Translations under genes and position numbers: made by a program
In this document: positions 33,639 to 41,646 of the stretch, one piece after another
How positions within the stretch are numbered: the first letter of the stretch is position 1
Layout: every line of letters begins with the position of its first letter
Notes under the pieces: generated by a model
The model's database searches: none
Told to the model about the DNA's origin: nothing
The model's input: the letters and a program-made list of their open reading frames with translations, nothing else
Source of the DNA: Streptomyces sp. NRRL S-31
GTDB taxonomy: Bacteria > Actinomycetota > Actinomycetes > Streptomycetales > Streptomycetaceae
Reading direction: 5' to 3'
DNA length: 47,345 bases
Assembly (NCBI RefSeq): GCF_000718775.1
Contig: NZ_JOCB01000065.1
Span: 1-47,345 of the forward strand

Positions 33639-34496
33639 ATGTCTGGCCAGTCGCTGCTCGTACCAGGGGAGCTGTCCCCCACCCGTCCGGTTCCCGGAAA
33701 CATCCGCCGCCCCGAGTACGTCGGCAAGCCCGCGCCGGCGCCGTACACCGGGCCGGAGGTGCAGACCCCCGAGACCATCGAGGCGATGCGGACCGCGGGC
33801 CGTATCGCCGCGCGGGCGATGGCGGAGGCCGCGAAGATCATCGCGCCCGGGGTCACCACGGACGAGCTGGACAAGGTCGCGCACACGTACATGTGCGACC
33901 ACGGCGCCTACCCGTCCACGCTCGGCTACCGCGGTTTCCCGAAGTCGCTGTGCACCTCCGTCAACGAGGTCATCTGCCACGGCATCCCGGACTCGACGGT
34001 CCTCAGGGACGGCGACATCGTCAACCTGGACGTGACGGCGTACATCGGCGGGGTGCACGGCGACAACAACGCCACCTACCTGGTGGGCGACGTGGACGAG
34101 GAGTCGCGGCTGCTGGTGGAGCGGACCCGGGAGTCCCTCGACCGCGCGATCAGGGCGGTGAAGCCGGGCCGGCAGATCAACGTCATCGGCCGGGTCATCG
34201 AGTCGTACGCCAAGCGCTTCGGGTACGGCGTGGTGCGGGACTTCACCGGCCACGGCATCAGCACCTCGTTCCACTCCGGGCTGATCGTCCCGCACTACGA
34301 CAGCCCGCACGCGACGACGGTGATGCGGCCCGGCATGACCTTCACGATCGAGCCGATGCTGACGCTGGGCACCCACGAGTACGACATGTGGGACGACGGG
34401 TGGACGGTCGTGACGAAGGACCGCAAGCGGACCGCGCAGTTCGAGCACACGCTGGTGGTGACGGAGACGGGCGCGGACATCCTGACCCTGCCCTGA
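33639..34496 (+). CDS. map: Methionine aminopeptidase, type I
   Basis: A 285-residue enzyme that removes the initiator methionine from new proteins. Metal ligands are Asp131, Asp142, His205 (FTGHGIS), Glu238 (TIEPML) and Glu269 (QFEHT), with catalytic His114 in EVICHGIPD. The N-terminal extension of about 40 residues before the catalytic core ([15 protein letters not shown]) is typical of actinobacterial MetAPs with an SH3-binding-like extension. A -10-like TAGACT (33625-33630) lies only 8 bases before ATG 33639 and there is no Shine-Dalgarno, so the mRNA may be leaderless. A hairpin terminator follows. Confidence 0.95.
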   Translation: MSGQSLLVPGELSPTRPVPGNIRRPEYVGKPAPAPYTGPEVQTPETIEAMRTAGRIAARAMAEAAKIIAPGVTTDELDKVAHTYMCDHGAYPSTLGYRGFPKSLCTSVNEVICHGIPDSTVLRDGDIVNLDVTAYIGGVHGDNNATYLVGDVDEESRLLVERTRESLDRAIRAVKPGRQINVIGRVIESYAKRFGYGVVRDFTGHGISTSFHSGLIVPHYDSPHATTVMRPGMTFTIEPMLTLGTHEYDMWDDGWTVVTKDRKRTAQFEHTLVVTETGADILTLP

Positions 34497-34523
34497 CCCG
34501 CCCCGGCCGCCGCCGGCCCGCCC

Positions 34524-34551
34524 GAGCCCGCTCCCTGACGGGGGCGGGCTC
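34524..34551 (+). terminator. Terminator of map
   Basis: GAGCCCGC (34524-34531) pairs with GCGGGCTC (34544-34551), with three further G-C pairs after a one-base bulge, and is followed by CCTCTTGT. It starts 27 bases after the map stop. Confidence 0.7.
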
Positions 34552-34563
34552 CCTCTTGTAGGC

Positions 34564-34588
34564 TTTTACCGACAGACTGTCGGCAAAA
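34564..34588. promoter_or_regulatory. 25-bp palindromic operator before the heme oxygenase gene
   Basis: The left arm TTTTACCGACAG (34564-34575) and right arm CTGTCGGCAAAA (34577-34588) pair at 11 of 12 positions around A34576. It lies 21 bases before the heme oxygenase start. It does not resemble the actinobacterial iron box; it looks like a TetR-family operator whose regulator is not in this window. It also lies just after the map terminator. Confidence 0.7.
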
Positions 34589-34609
34589 GGGGGCGGCCCA
34601 TGGCGGCCC

Positions 34610-34948
34610 ATGGACTCCTTCTCGACGCTCATCCGCACCGCGTCGCGCGAACAGCACACGGCGGCGGAGACCTCGGCGTTCATGGGCGACCTGCTCGGCG
34701 GCCGGGTCATCCGGGACACGGCGGAGCGGACGTGGGGCTTCGCGAGGAAGGGTGACGGGGTCCGGTTCTACGTCTTCGAGGGCATCGCGAACCCGGCCGC
34801 GTTCAAGCGGGGTTACCGGCGGCTGCTGGACGCGATACCGGTGGACGACCTGGAGAGGCAGCGGGTCGTGGCCGAGTGCCGGGCCGCGTTCGCGCTGAAC
34901 GCGGCCGTCTTCCGCGCGCTGGGCGAGGAGTTCCCGCTGTCGGCGTGA
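34610..34948 (+). CDS. Internally deleted heme oxygenase, probably non-functional
   Basis: A 112-residue in-frame remnant of a biliverdin-forming heme oxygenase, whose family length is about 215. The N-terminus MDSFSTLIRTASREQHTAAE keeps the proximal heme ligand His16. The C-terminal part (VIRDTAERTWGFARKGDG, then FYVFEGIANPAAFKRGYRRLLD) matches the distal half. About 100 residues are missing between FMGDLLGGR and VIRD. In full-length enzymes both edges carry a GDL-x-GG sequence (GDLLGG early, GDLSGGQ in the distal helix), so recombination between them explains the deletion. Two overlapping CGGCCCATGG copies flank the start; ATG 34610 is in frame. A 25-bp palindrome precedes it. Heme cleavage is unlikely. 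Confidence 0.8.
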   Translation: MDSFSTLIRTASREQHTAAETSAFMGDLLGGRVIRDTAERTWGFARKGDGVRFYVFEGIANPAAFKRGYRRLLDAIPVDDLERQRVVAECRAAFALNAAVFRALGEEFPLSA

Positions 34949-34967
34949 GCGCCGCCCGCCGGGGGGC

Positions 34968-35651
34968 TCAGCGCTCCAGGTGGACGCGGCCCCCGACCTC
35001 CACCCAGCCGTGCGGCTGCGGTGCGGTGAGGATCTGCGAGCCCCGGCCCTGGGCGATGTTCAGGGCGCGGCCCAGCCGGTCGGTGAGCAGCAGCGCCCCC
35101 GTGCCCGTGGCCTCGTCCTCCTCGGGGCCGTCGGCACGGCCGGGGAAGGCGCGGGCCCGGACCCGTCCGCCCGCCTCGTCCTCCCAGGCCCAGGCGTACA
35201 GCCTCTCCCCGGCCCCGTCCGCGGGGACCTGCGCCCCGCCCGGCCCACCGGGCGGCGGCACCTCCAGCGCGTCCACCTCGGCCGCGCTCGCGTACCGGCG
35301 CAGGGTGTGCGGCGGCGCCCACTCCGCGCGGGCCTCGATCCAGCTGAACTCGCCGTCCAGCCGGACCCCGACGACACCGGCGGGCGTGACCAGTTCGGGC
35401 ACGTCGAGCAGCCAGGCCGCACCCACGCAGGGACGGCCGGCGAAGGGCAGACGCCGGGCGGGCGTGTAGATGTCGATCACTCCGCGCTCGGGGTCGTCCA
35501 CGAACACGGTCTCGCCGAAGCCGAGTTCGGCCGCCAGCGCCTGCCGGTCGGCGCGCGCGGGCAGCACCGAGCCGTCGCGGACGACGCCCAGCTCGCAGCC
35601 GTAGCCGCCGTCCGGCCCGCAGAAGACGCGGAGTACGTCATAGTCGGTCAC
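34968..35651 (-). CDS. PhzF-family isomerase/epimerase-like protein
   Basis: A 227-residue PhzF-fold protein. The family Glu is in LGFGETVFVDD (Glu47); IDIYTPARRLPFAGRPCVGAAWLL and the C-terminal EDEATGTGALLLTDRLG with GRGSQI (phosphate-like loop) are PhzF hallmarks. Members isomerise or rearrange small carboxylic acids; this one is somewhat shorter than the usual 260-300 residues. The GTG start at 35651 reads VTDYDVLRVFC. It lies between the heme oxygenase remnant and efeO, on the opposite strand. Its substrate is unknown. Confidence 0.85.
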   Translation of the reverse strand: MTDYDVLRVFCGPDGGYGCELGVVRDGSVLPARADRQALAAELGFGETVFVDDPERGVIDIYTPARRLPFAGRPCVGAAWLLDVPELVTPAGVVGVRLDGEFSWIEARAEWAPPHTLRRYASAAEVDALEVPPPGGPGGAQVPADGAGERLYAWAWEDEAGGRVRARAFPGRADGPEEDEATGTGALLLTDRLGRALNIAQGRGSQILTAPQPHGWVEVGGRVHLER

Positions 35652-35835
35652 CGGGGCATTGAAACACCGCCGCCCGCCCCGGCGCCCGCCGGACCGGGTG
35701 GCCGCCGGGCAGGGGTCGCGCCCGCCGTTTTGACCTCCGCTTTGCCGACCTGTTGCATCGACTTTGAGCCATCGCGTTCAGGCCGTGTCCGTGTTCGCGC
35801 CGTGAGAGCAGAATCACCGACGGCGAGGGTGTCGG

Positions 35836-35869
35836 TGAGGTAAGCCTCATGTAAGTTAGGGCAGCCTCA
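35836..35869 (+). promoter_or_regulatory. Overlapping iron-box-like sites (DmdR/IdeR) before efeO
   Basis: TGAGGTAAGCCTCATGTAA (35836-35854) matches the 19-bp actinobacterial iron box TTAGGTTAGGCTCACCTAA at 14 positions. An overlapping second copy (35851-35869) matches at 12. Both lie 27-60 bases before the efeO start, where a DmdR-type repressor would block the promoter when iron is plentiful. Confidence 0.75.
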
Positions 35870-35895
35870 CCAGATCAGATCCGCCTGGAGCCTGT

Positions 35896-37032
35896 ATGCG
35901 AGCCGTCCGACCGACCGTCATCGCCGCCGCGACCGCGGCCGCTCTGACCGCCCTCTCGGCCTGCACCGCGAAGAGCGATGCCAAGGGCGGTGACGCCATC
36001 CAGGTCACGGCTGCGGACTCCACCTGCGAGACCTCCGCGAGGTCGGTGCCGGCCGGCCAGGTCACGCTGAAGATCGAGAACAAGGGCGCGAAGGCGACCG
36101 AGGTCGAGATCCTGTTCCCGGACGACCGGATCGTCTCCGAGAAGGAGAACATCGGACCGGGCACCAAGTACACGCTCACCGCCGAGGTGAAGGCCGGGTC
36201 GTACGAGATCGCCTGCCGGCCCGGCATGAAGGGCCACGGCGTCCGGCAGAAGCTGACCGTGACCGGTGGCGGCGCCACCGCCAAGCGCGACCCCCGGCTG
36301 GACAAGGCGGTCGCCGACTACCGCCGGTACGCCCAGGACCAGGCCGACGAGACGCTGCCGAAGGCCGAGGCGTTCGCCGAGGCCGTCCAGGCCGGCGACC
36401 TGGACGCGGCCAGGAAGGCGTACGCCCTCTCCCGCCTCGGCTGGGAGCGCACCGAGCCGGTCGCCGAGTCCTTCGGCGACATCGACCCGAAGGTCGACGT
36501 CCGCGAGGACGGCCTGGAGGACGGTCAGAAGTGGACCGGCTGGCACCGGCTGGAGAAGGCGCTCTGGCACGACAAGAAGATCGGCGCCGAGGAGAAGGCC
36601 CTCGCCGGGCAGCTGGTGACGGACCTCAAGGACTGGCAGAACCGGGTCGGCAAGGCCGAGATCACCCCGACCTCCATGGCCAACGGCGCCAAGGAACTGC
36701 TGGACGAGGTCGCCAAGGGCAAGGTCACCGGCGAGGAGGACCGCTACGCCCACACCGACCTGGTCGACTTCAAGGGCAACGTCGAGGGCGCCCGCAAGGC
36801 GTACGAGCTGCTGGAGCCGGTCGCCGCGAAGAACGACCCGGCGCTGGCGAAGGAACTGGACAAGCAGTTCACGGCGCTGGACACGCTGCTGGACAAGTAC
36901 CGCACGGACAAGACGTCGTACGACTTCGTCTCCTACGACAAGGTGACCGGGGAACAGCGCAAGGAGCTGTCGGACGCGGTGAACGCGCTCGCCGAACCGC
37001 TGTCCAAGCTCGCCGCCACGGTCGTGAAGTAA
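35896..37032 (+). CDS. efeO: Iron uptake lipoprotein EfeO (cupredoxin plus M75 domain)
   Basis: A 378-residue exported component of the EfeUOB iron system. The lipobox is LSAC with Cys23. The cupredoxin-like domain (about 32-125) has Cys44, Cys107 and Met111 (CRPGM). The M75 imelysin-like domain (about 135-375) has the metal motif HRLE (His217-Glu220). It is thought to bind iron and hand it to EfeB/EfeU. GGAG lies 5 nt before the ATG. Iron-box-like sites precede it, so it is probably induced by iron limitation. efeB starts 15 bases after its stop. Confidence 0.95.
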   Translation: MRAVRPTVIAAATAAALTALSACTAKSDAKGGDAIQVTAADSTCETSARSVPAGQVTLKIENKGAKATEVEILFPDDRIVSEKENIGPGTKYTLTAEVKAGSYEIACRPGMKGHGVRQKLTVTGGGATAKRDPRLDKAVADYRRYAQDQADETLPKAEAFAEAVQAGDLDAARKAYALSRLGWERTEPVAESFGDIDPKVDVREDGLEDGQKWTGWHRLEKALWHDKKIGAEEKALAGQLVTDLKDWQNRVGKAEITPTSMANGAKELLDEVAKGKVTGEEDRYAHTDLVDFKGNVEGARKAYELLEPVAAKNDPALAKELDKQFTALDTLLDKYRTDKTSYDFVSYDKVTGEQRKELSDAVNALAEPLSKLAATVVK

Positions 37033-37047
37033 GCGAGGGACAGGGCG

Positions 37048-38307
37048 ATGACCGAGACCCAGGGCAGCAGTCCGTCGCGCCGGGCACTGATCGGCTGGGG
37101 CGGAGCCGGGCTCGCGCTCGGAGCCGCCGCGGCCGGCGGGGCCGTGGCGGTGGCCAGGGCGGGCGACGGCACGGACCCGGCGGACGACGGGACGGGCGGC
37201 GCGGTGCCGTTCCACGGCGCCCACCAGGCCGGCATCGCCACCCCCGTGCAGGACCGGCTGCACTTCGCCGCGTTCGACGTGAAGACCGAGGACCGCGACG
37301 AGTTCGTCCGGATGCTGAAGGACTGGACGGCGGCGGCCCGCCGGATGACCGCGGGCCGGACGGTCGGCGAGGGCGCGTACGGCGGGCTCGCCGAGGCCCC
37401 GCCGGACGACACCGGTGAGGCGCTCGGGCTCAAGCCGTCCCGGCTGACGCTGACCATCGGGTTCGGGCCGTCGCTGTTCGACCGGTTCGGACTGCGCGAC
37501 AGGCGGCCGGAGGCCCTGGTCGACCTGCCGAAGTTCCCCGGCGACAACCTCGACCGCGCCCGCACCGGCGGCGACCTGTGCATCCAGGCCTGCGCCGACG
37601 ACCCGCAGGTCGCCGTGCACGCCATCCGCAACCTCGCCCGGATCGGCTTCGGCAAGGTGGCCGTGCGCTGGTCCCAGCTGGGCTTCGGCAAGACCTCCTC
37701 GACCACCCCGGACGCGCACACCCCGCGCAACCTCTTCGGCTTCAAGGACGGCACCCGCAACATCGCGGGCACCGAGACCGCCCGGCTGAAGGAGCACGTG
37801 TGGGTCGGCGACGGGGACGAGGGCGCGGGCGCGGCCTGGATGACCGGCGGGTCGTACCTGGTCGCCCGGCGCATCCGGATGAACATCGAGACCTGGGACC
37901 GCACCTCGCTCCAGGAGCAGGAGGACGTCTTCGGCCGGGACAAGCGCGAGGGCGCCCCGGTCGGCAAGGCCAAGGAGCACGACGAGCCGTTCCTGAAGGC
38001 GATGAAGCCGGACGCGCACGTACGGCTGGCGCACCCGGACGCCAACGGCGGGATCACCATCCTGCGCCGCGGCTACTCCTTCACGGACGGCACCGACGGC
38101 CTCGGCCGGCTCGACGCGGGCCTGTTCTTCCTCGCCTACCAGCGGGACGTGCGCAAGGGCTTCATCCCGCTCCAGCGCAAGCTGTCGGCGCACGACGCGC
38201 TCAACGAGTACATCCAGCACGTGGGTTCGGCGGTCTTCGCGGTGCCACCGGGCGTCCGGGACTCCGGCGACTGGTGGGGCCGCACACTGCTGACGAAGGA
38301 GGCGTAG
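37048..38307 (+). CDS. efeB: Dye-decolourising peroxidase EfeB (Tat-exported)
   Basis: A 419-residue heme peroxidase. The Tat signal shows Arg11-Arg12 in SRRALIG followed by a hydrophobic Ala/Gly stretch. The DyP motif GFKDGTRN carries the catalytic Asp234; Arg340 in ITILRRGYSF is the expected distal Arg, and His324 or His329 is the likely proximal heme ligand. EfeB oxidises Fe(II) or releases iron from heme in the EfeUOB system. ATG 37048 follows GAGGGA. efeU starts three bases after its stop, consistent with one transcript efeO-efeB-efeU. Confidence 0.95.
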   Translation: MTETQGSSPSRRALIGWGGAGLALGAAAAGGAVAVARAGDGTDPADDGTGGAVPFHGAHQAGIATPVQDRLHFAAFDVKTEDRDEFVRMLKDWTAAARRMTAGRTVGEGAYGGLAEAPPDDTGEALGLKPSRLTLTIGFGPSLFDRFGLRDRRPEALVDLPKFPGDNLDRARTGGDLCIQACADDPQVAVHAIRNLARIGFGKVAVRWSQLGFGKTSSTTPDAHTPRNLFGFKDGTRNIAGTETARLKEHVWVGDGDEGAGAAWMTGGSYLVARRIRMNIETWDRTSLQEQEDVFGRDKREGAPVGKAKEHDEPFLKAMKPDAHVRLAHPDANGGITILRRGYSFTDGTDGLGRLDAGLFFLAYQRDVRKGFIPLQRKLSAHDALNEYIQHVGSAVFAVPPGVRDSGDWWGRTLLTKEA

Positions 38308-38310
38308 CCC

Positions 38311-39183
38311 GTGTTCTCCAACTACCTGATCGGTCTGCGCGAGGGGCTTGAGGCCTCGCTCGTCGTCTGCATCCTGATCGCCTACCTGGTCAAGACCGGC
38401 CGCAGGGACGCCCTGAAGCCGATCTGGACCGGCATCGGCGTGGCCATCGCCATCGCCATGGGCTTCGGCTGCGCCCTGGAGTTCGGCTCCCAGGAGCTGA
38501 CGTTCCAGGCGCAGGAGGCGCTCGGCGGCTCCCTGTCGATCATCGCCGTGGGCCTGGTGACCTGGATGGTGTTCTGGATGCGGCGCACCGCCCGGCACCT
38601 GAAGTCGGAGCTGCACGGCAAGCTGGACGCGGCCCTCGCCCTGGGCACGGGCGCGCTGGTCGCCACCGCGTTCCTCGCCGTCGGCCGGGAGGGCCTGGAG
38701 ACCGCGCTGTTCGTGTGGGCGTCGGTGCACGCGGCGCAGGACGGCACCCCGCGCCCGCTGATCGGGGTCGCCCTCGGTCTCGCCACGGCCGTCCTGCTCG
38801 GCTGGCTGTTCTACCGGGGCGCGCTGAAGATCAACCTGGCGAAGTTCTTCACCTGGACCGGCGGCATGCTGGTCGTGGTCGCGGCGGGCGTGCTGGCGTA
38901 CGGCTTCCACGACCTCCAGGAGGCCGGCTGGGTCCCGGGCCTCACCGACCTGGCCTTCGACATCAGCGGTGTCATCCCGCCGGACAGCTGGTACGGCACC
39001 CTGCTGAAGGGCGTGTTCAACTTCCAGCCGGATCCGACGGTCGTCCAGATCACGGTGTGGGCGCTGTATCTGGTCCCGGTGCTCGGGCTGTTCCTCTCCC
39101 CGGTAGGGTTCGCCTCCGGGAAGGGGAAGGTGAAGGAGCCCGATGACCAGGGAACGCAGCCGTCGCCGGCTTCGCAGGCGTGA
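38311..39183 (+). CDS. efeU: Ferric/ferrous iron permease EfeU (FTR1 family)
   Basis: A 290-residue membrane protein with about seven helices. The two FTR1 iron-binding motifs REGLEA (10-15) and REGLET (126-131) are present in symmetric helices. It translocates iron oxidised or delivered by EfeB/EfeO. The GTG start follows GAAGGAGG. The 3' end overlaps the downstream lipoprotein gene by 41 bases, which implies translational coupling. The tail of about 20 residues (GKGKVKEPDDQGT) is polar and cytoplasmic or external; its reading frame may just reflect the overlap. Confidence 0.95.
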   Translation: MFSNYLIGLREGLEASLVVCILIAYLVKTGRRDALKPIWTGIGVAIAIAMGFGCALEFGSQELTFQAQEALGGSLSIIAVGLVTWMVFWMRRTARHLKSELHGKLDAALALGTGALVATAFLAVGREGLETALFVWASVHAAQDGTPRPLIGVALGLATAVLLGWLFYRGALKINLAKFFTWTGGMLVVVAAGVLAYGFHDLQEAGWVPGLTDLAFDISGVIPPDSWYGTLLKGVFNFQPDPTVVQITVWALYLVPVLGLFLSPVGFASGKGKVKEPDDQGTQPSPASQA

Positions 39184-40135
39184 CCGGAACGCACTCATAG
39201 CGGCCTCGCTGACCGCTTTGTCGCTGACGGCGAGCGGATGCGTCGTGGTGCACGGGGAGCGCGAGGTGCTGCCCGCCGCCACCCGCGCCGAGGCCGTCAA
39301 GGCGCTCACCGCGTTCACGGACGCGTACAACAAGGCCGACAAGGCCTACGACAGCTCCGTGGACGCGCCCTACGTCACCGGTGCCCTCGCCGACATCGAC
39401 TCCGCCCGGCTGAGGGCCGGGCACGTCAACAGCCCGTCCGGCAATGCCCGCCACACCCCGCTGACGCTGACGGACGTGAAGATCACGATCGTCGAGAAGG
39501 CCGGCTGGCCGCGCTGGTTCGTCGCCGACGCCCGGGGCAACAAGGCTGGCGACTACCGCTGGGTGCTGGTCTTCACCCGCGGCGACCTCGGCGAGCGCTG
39601 GCGGGTCGCCTATCTGACGCTGATGGCGCCCGGCACCGTACCGGAGTTCGAAACGGACCGGGACGGCCGGGCCGCGGCCGTGCCGGCCGGCAGCACCCGA
39701 CTGGCCGTCCGCCCGGACGAGTTGAGCAAGACGTACGCGGCCTACCTGAAGAACGGCGGCAAGACCTTCGCGGACGGCCGCAACACCAGCGGGCTGCGCG
39801 CCGACCGCGCGCGGGCCGCCGAGAAGCCCGGCCTGGTCCGGCAGTACATCGACGAGCCGCTCACCCACGGCGACTACGCGCCGCTGGCGCTGCGCACGGC
39901 GGACGGCGGGGCCCTGGTGTTCTTCAGCACCCACCACTACGAGAAGCAGACCGCCTACAAGGGCGCCACCGTGCCGGTCACCAACCAGGACGTGCGGGCC
40001 CTGATCAAGGGCGACGTGAAGCAGAACCTGACGCTGGAGTCGGTCGCCAACCAGGCCGTGCTCGACCCGGCCGGCAGCGGCCCGGTGCGGATGCTCGGGC
40101 GGGTGCAGGGGCTGACGTCCGCGCAGGGCGGGTGA
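39143..40135 (+). CDS. Lipoprotein overlapping efeU
   Basis: A 330-residue protein with a basic N-terminus (RERSRRRLRRRDRN), a hydrophobic segment and a lipobox-like LTASGC (Cys33), so it is probably a lipoprotein. The remainder is an extracytoplasmic domain of about 290 residues found in actinobacterial hypotheticals, for example PRWFVADARGNKAGDYRWVLVFTRGD and ALVFFSTHHYEKQTAYKG. No enzymatic motif is recognised. AAGGAG lies 6-8 nt before ATG 39143. The 41-base overlap with efeU suggests co-expression with iron uptake, but a role in it is an inference only. Confidence 0.8.
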   Translation: MTRERSRRRLRRRDRNALIAASLTALSLTASGCVVVHGEREVLPAATRAEAVKALTAFTDAYNKADKAYDSSVDAPYVTGALADIDSARLRAGHVNSPSGNARHTPLTLTDVKITIVEKAGWPRWFVADARGNKAGDYRWVLVFTRGDLGERWRVAYLTLMAPGTVPEFETDRDGRAAAVPAGSTRLAVRPDELSKTYAAYLKNGGKTFADGRNTSGLRADRARAAEKPGLVRQYIDEPLTHGDYAPLALRTADGGALVFFSTHHYEKQTAYKGATVPVTNQDVRALIKGDVKQNLTLESVANQAVLDPAGSGPVRMLGRVQGLTSAQGG

Positions 40136-40150
40136 GGGCCGGCGGGCCGG

Positions 40151-40888
40151 TCAGCGGCCCAGCGGCCAGGCCGCGCCCTGCGGGCCGGCGTCGGCGCCCG
40201 CGTGCCGGGCACAGGCGTCGGTGAGCGCCTCCAGCAGGGTCAGCGGGTCGGGCAGCGGATGCTCGGGGCCGCGCACCCAGCTCACCCCCCGGTCATCGCC
40301 GGGCAGCCGGGCGGGCGGTACGAGGACGTAGGAGCCCCGGCAGTGCCAGCGCAGCCCCGGGTGCTCGTCCATCGTCTCGGGGTGGCAGTCCAGCTCGCAG
40401 GGCCACCACTCGTCCTCGTCCTCCGGGGTGCCCCGGGTGAGGGTGAAGAAGAGCATCCGGCCGTCGTCGCTCTCGGCGACCGGTCCGACCTCGACGCCGG
40501 AGCCGAGCAGCCGGTCCAGCGCCTCCCGGCCGGCCGCCAGCGGCACGTCCAGCACGTCGTGCACCATGCCGGTGGCGGTGACGAAGTTCGCCTGCGGCTG
40601 GTGCCGGGCCCAGCGCTCGATCTGGGCGCGGTCGGTGGTGGACTGCGTCTGCCAGGCGAACGACACCGGGTGCCGGGCCGGGGTGGGACAGCCGACGCGG
40701 TCGCAGGAACAGCGGTAGCCGGGCGCGGGGTGCGCGGCGGGGGCGAGCGGCAGGCCCGCGCCGGCGGCGGCGAGCAGCAGGGACTCACGGCCGCCGGCGT
40801 CGTCGGCGGCCTCCTTCGGACGGCGTCCGCGCAGCCACTGGGAGAGTCTGCCCTGCCGGCCGGACCGGTCGCCGAACGTCCCGCTCAT
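40151..40888 (-). CDS. Prim-Pol-like (AEP) N-terminal-domain protein, catalytic residues apparently lost
   Basis: A 245-residue protein resembling the N-terminal domain of bifunctional DNA primase/polymerases. It keeps the CSCDRVGCPTPARHP zinc-like block and the WARHQPQANFVTATG segment. The catalytic DxD position reads VLDVP, so the second Asp is replaced by Pro. The GG-x-H position reads DDGRMLFF, so the His is missing. Polymerase activity is therefore unlikely, and no helicase domain follows. This may be a structural or regulatory derivative. ATG 40888 fits the family start. The stop is 15 bases from the convergent lipoprotein gene. Confidence 0.75.
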   Translation of the reverse strand: MSGTFGDRSGRQGRLSQWLRGRRPKEAADDAGGRESLLLAAAGAGLPLAPAAHPAPGYRCSCDRVGCPTPARHPVSFAWQTQSTTDRAQIERWARHQPQANFVTATGMVHDVLDVPLAAGREALDRLLGSGVEVGPVAESDDGRMLFFTLTRGTPEDEDEWWPCELDCHPETMDEHPGLRWHCRGSYVLVPPARLPGDDRGVSWVRGPEHPLPDPLTLLEALTDACARHAGADAGPQGAAWPLGR

Positions 40889-40979
40889 CTATCCCCTCGC
40901 CCTCGCTGGTGTGCGGACAGCATGCCCCATCGTCCCATCTTCTCCCGATCCGGGGGGTCGCCCGGCGGGAGAAGGGCCG

Positions 40980-41615
40980 TCACGGGCGGGCGGGCGGCAC
41001 CGGGCGGGGCGCGATGCCGTACAGCGCGTAGTCGACGAGGGTGTCCGTGTAGGCGTACGAGATCGGCCCGGTGTGCTGGAGCCACCGCTGCGCCAGCGGC
41101 GAGACGAACAGTTCCAGCGCGATCCGGGGGTCGACGTCGTCCCGTACCGCCCCGGCCCGCTGCGCGGCGCGCAACCGGTCGACGTACAGCTGCAACTGCG
41201 GCTCCAGCAGTCCGGTGACGAACTCGCGGCCGAGCTGCTCGTTGACGACGCCCTCCGCGGCCAGCGCCCGCGCCGGCACCTCGAAGCGCGGGTCGAGCAG
41301 CTCGTCCACCGTGGCCCGCAGCACCGCCTTGAGGTCGGCGGCCAGGTCGCCGGTGTCCGGGATGGCGTCCGGCTCCTGCCCCGCCGCCCGGGCCGCCTCT
41401 CCGGCGAGGTCCAGGAACGCCTCCAGCAGGACGTCCGCCTTGGAGGACCACCACCGGTAGATGGTCTGCTTGCCGACCCCGGCCCGGGCGGCGATGGCCT
41501 CGACGGTGGTCCTGGGGTAGCCGACCTCCCCGACCAGGGTGAGGGCGGCGGCGTGGATCGCCCGGCGGGATCTGTCGCTGCGGCGGGTGGCGTCGGGGGC
41601 GGGCTTGTCGACCAT
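40980..41615 (-). CDS. TetR-family regulator
   Basis: A 211-residue repressor. The helix-turn-helix covers about residues 12-60 (RSRRAIHAAALTLVGEVGYPRTTVEAIAARAGVGKQTIYRWWSSKADVL). The C-terminal domain has TVDELLDPRFEVPARAL and a TetR_C-type dimer interface. ATG 41615 is only a few bases after a TTACTT -10-like hexamer, with no strong ribosome site, so the transcript may be leaderless. The target is unknown; the divergent side is the Rsm22-like gene region on the same strand, 31 bases upstream. Confidence 0.88.
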   Translation of the reverse strand: MVDKPAPDATRRSDRSRRAIHAAALTLVGEVGYPRTTVEAIAARAGVGKQTIYRWWSSKADVLLEAFLDLAGEAARAAGQEPDAIPDTGDLAADLKAVLRATVDELLDPRFEVPARALAAEGVVNEQLGREFVTGLLEPQLQLYVDRLRAAQRAGAVRDDVDPRIALELFVSPLAQRWLQHTGPISYAYTDTLVDYALYGIAPRPVPPARP

Positions 41616-41646
41616 GGGGTCGAAAGTAACAAGCGGCGGGGGCGGG

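Noticed and set aside
35638..35860. Short minus-strand frame upstream of efeO
   Set aside because: No ribosome site or domain; it overlaps the iron-box promoter region.
35875..39342. A very long minus-strand open frame across the efeOBU operon
   Set aside because: It is the antisense shadow of three well-supported genes; its composition is Arg/Gly/Val-rich and shows no domain. Such frames are common in 70+% GC DNA.
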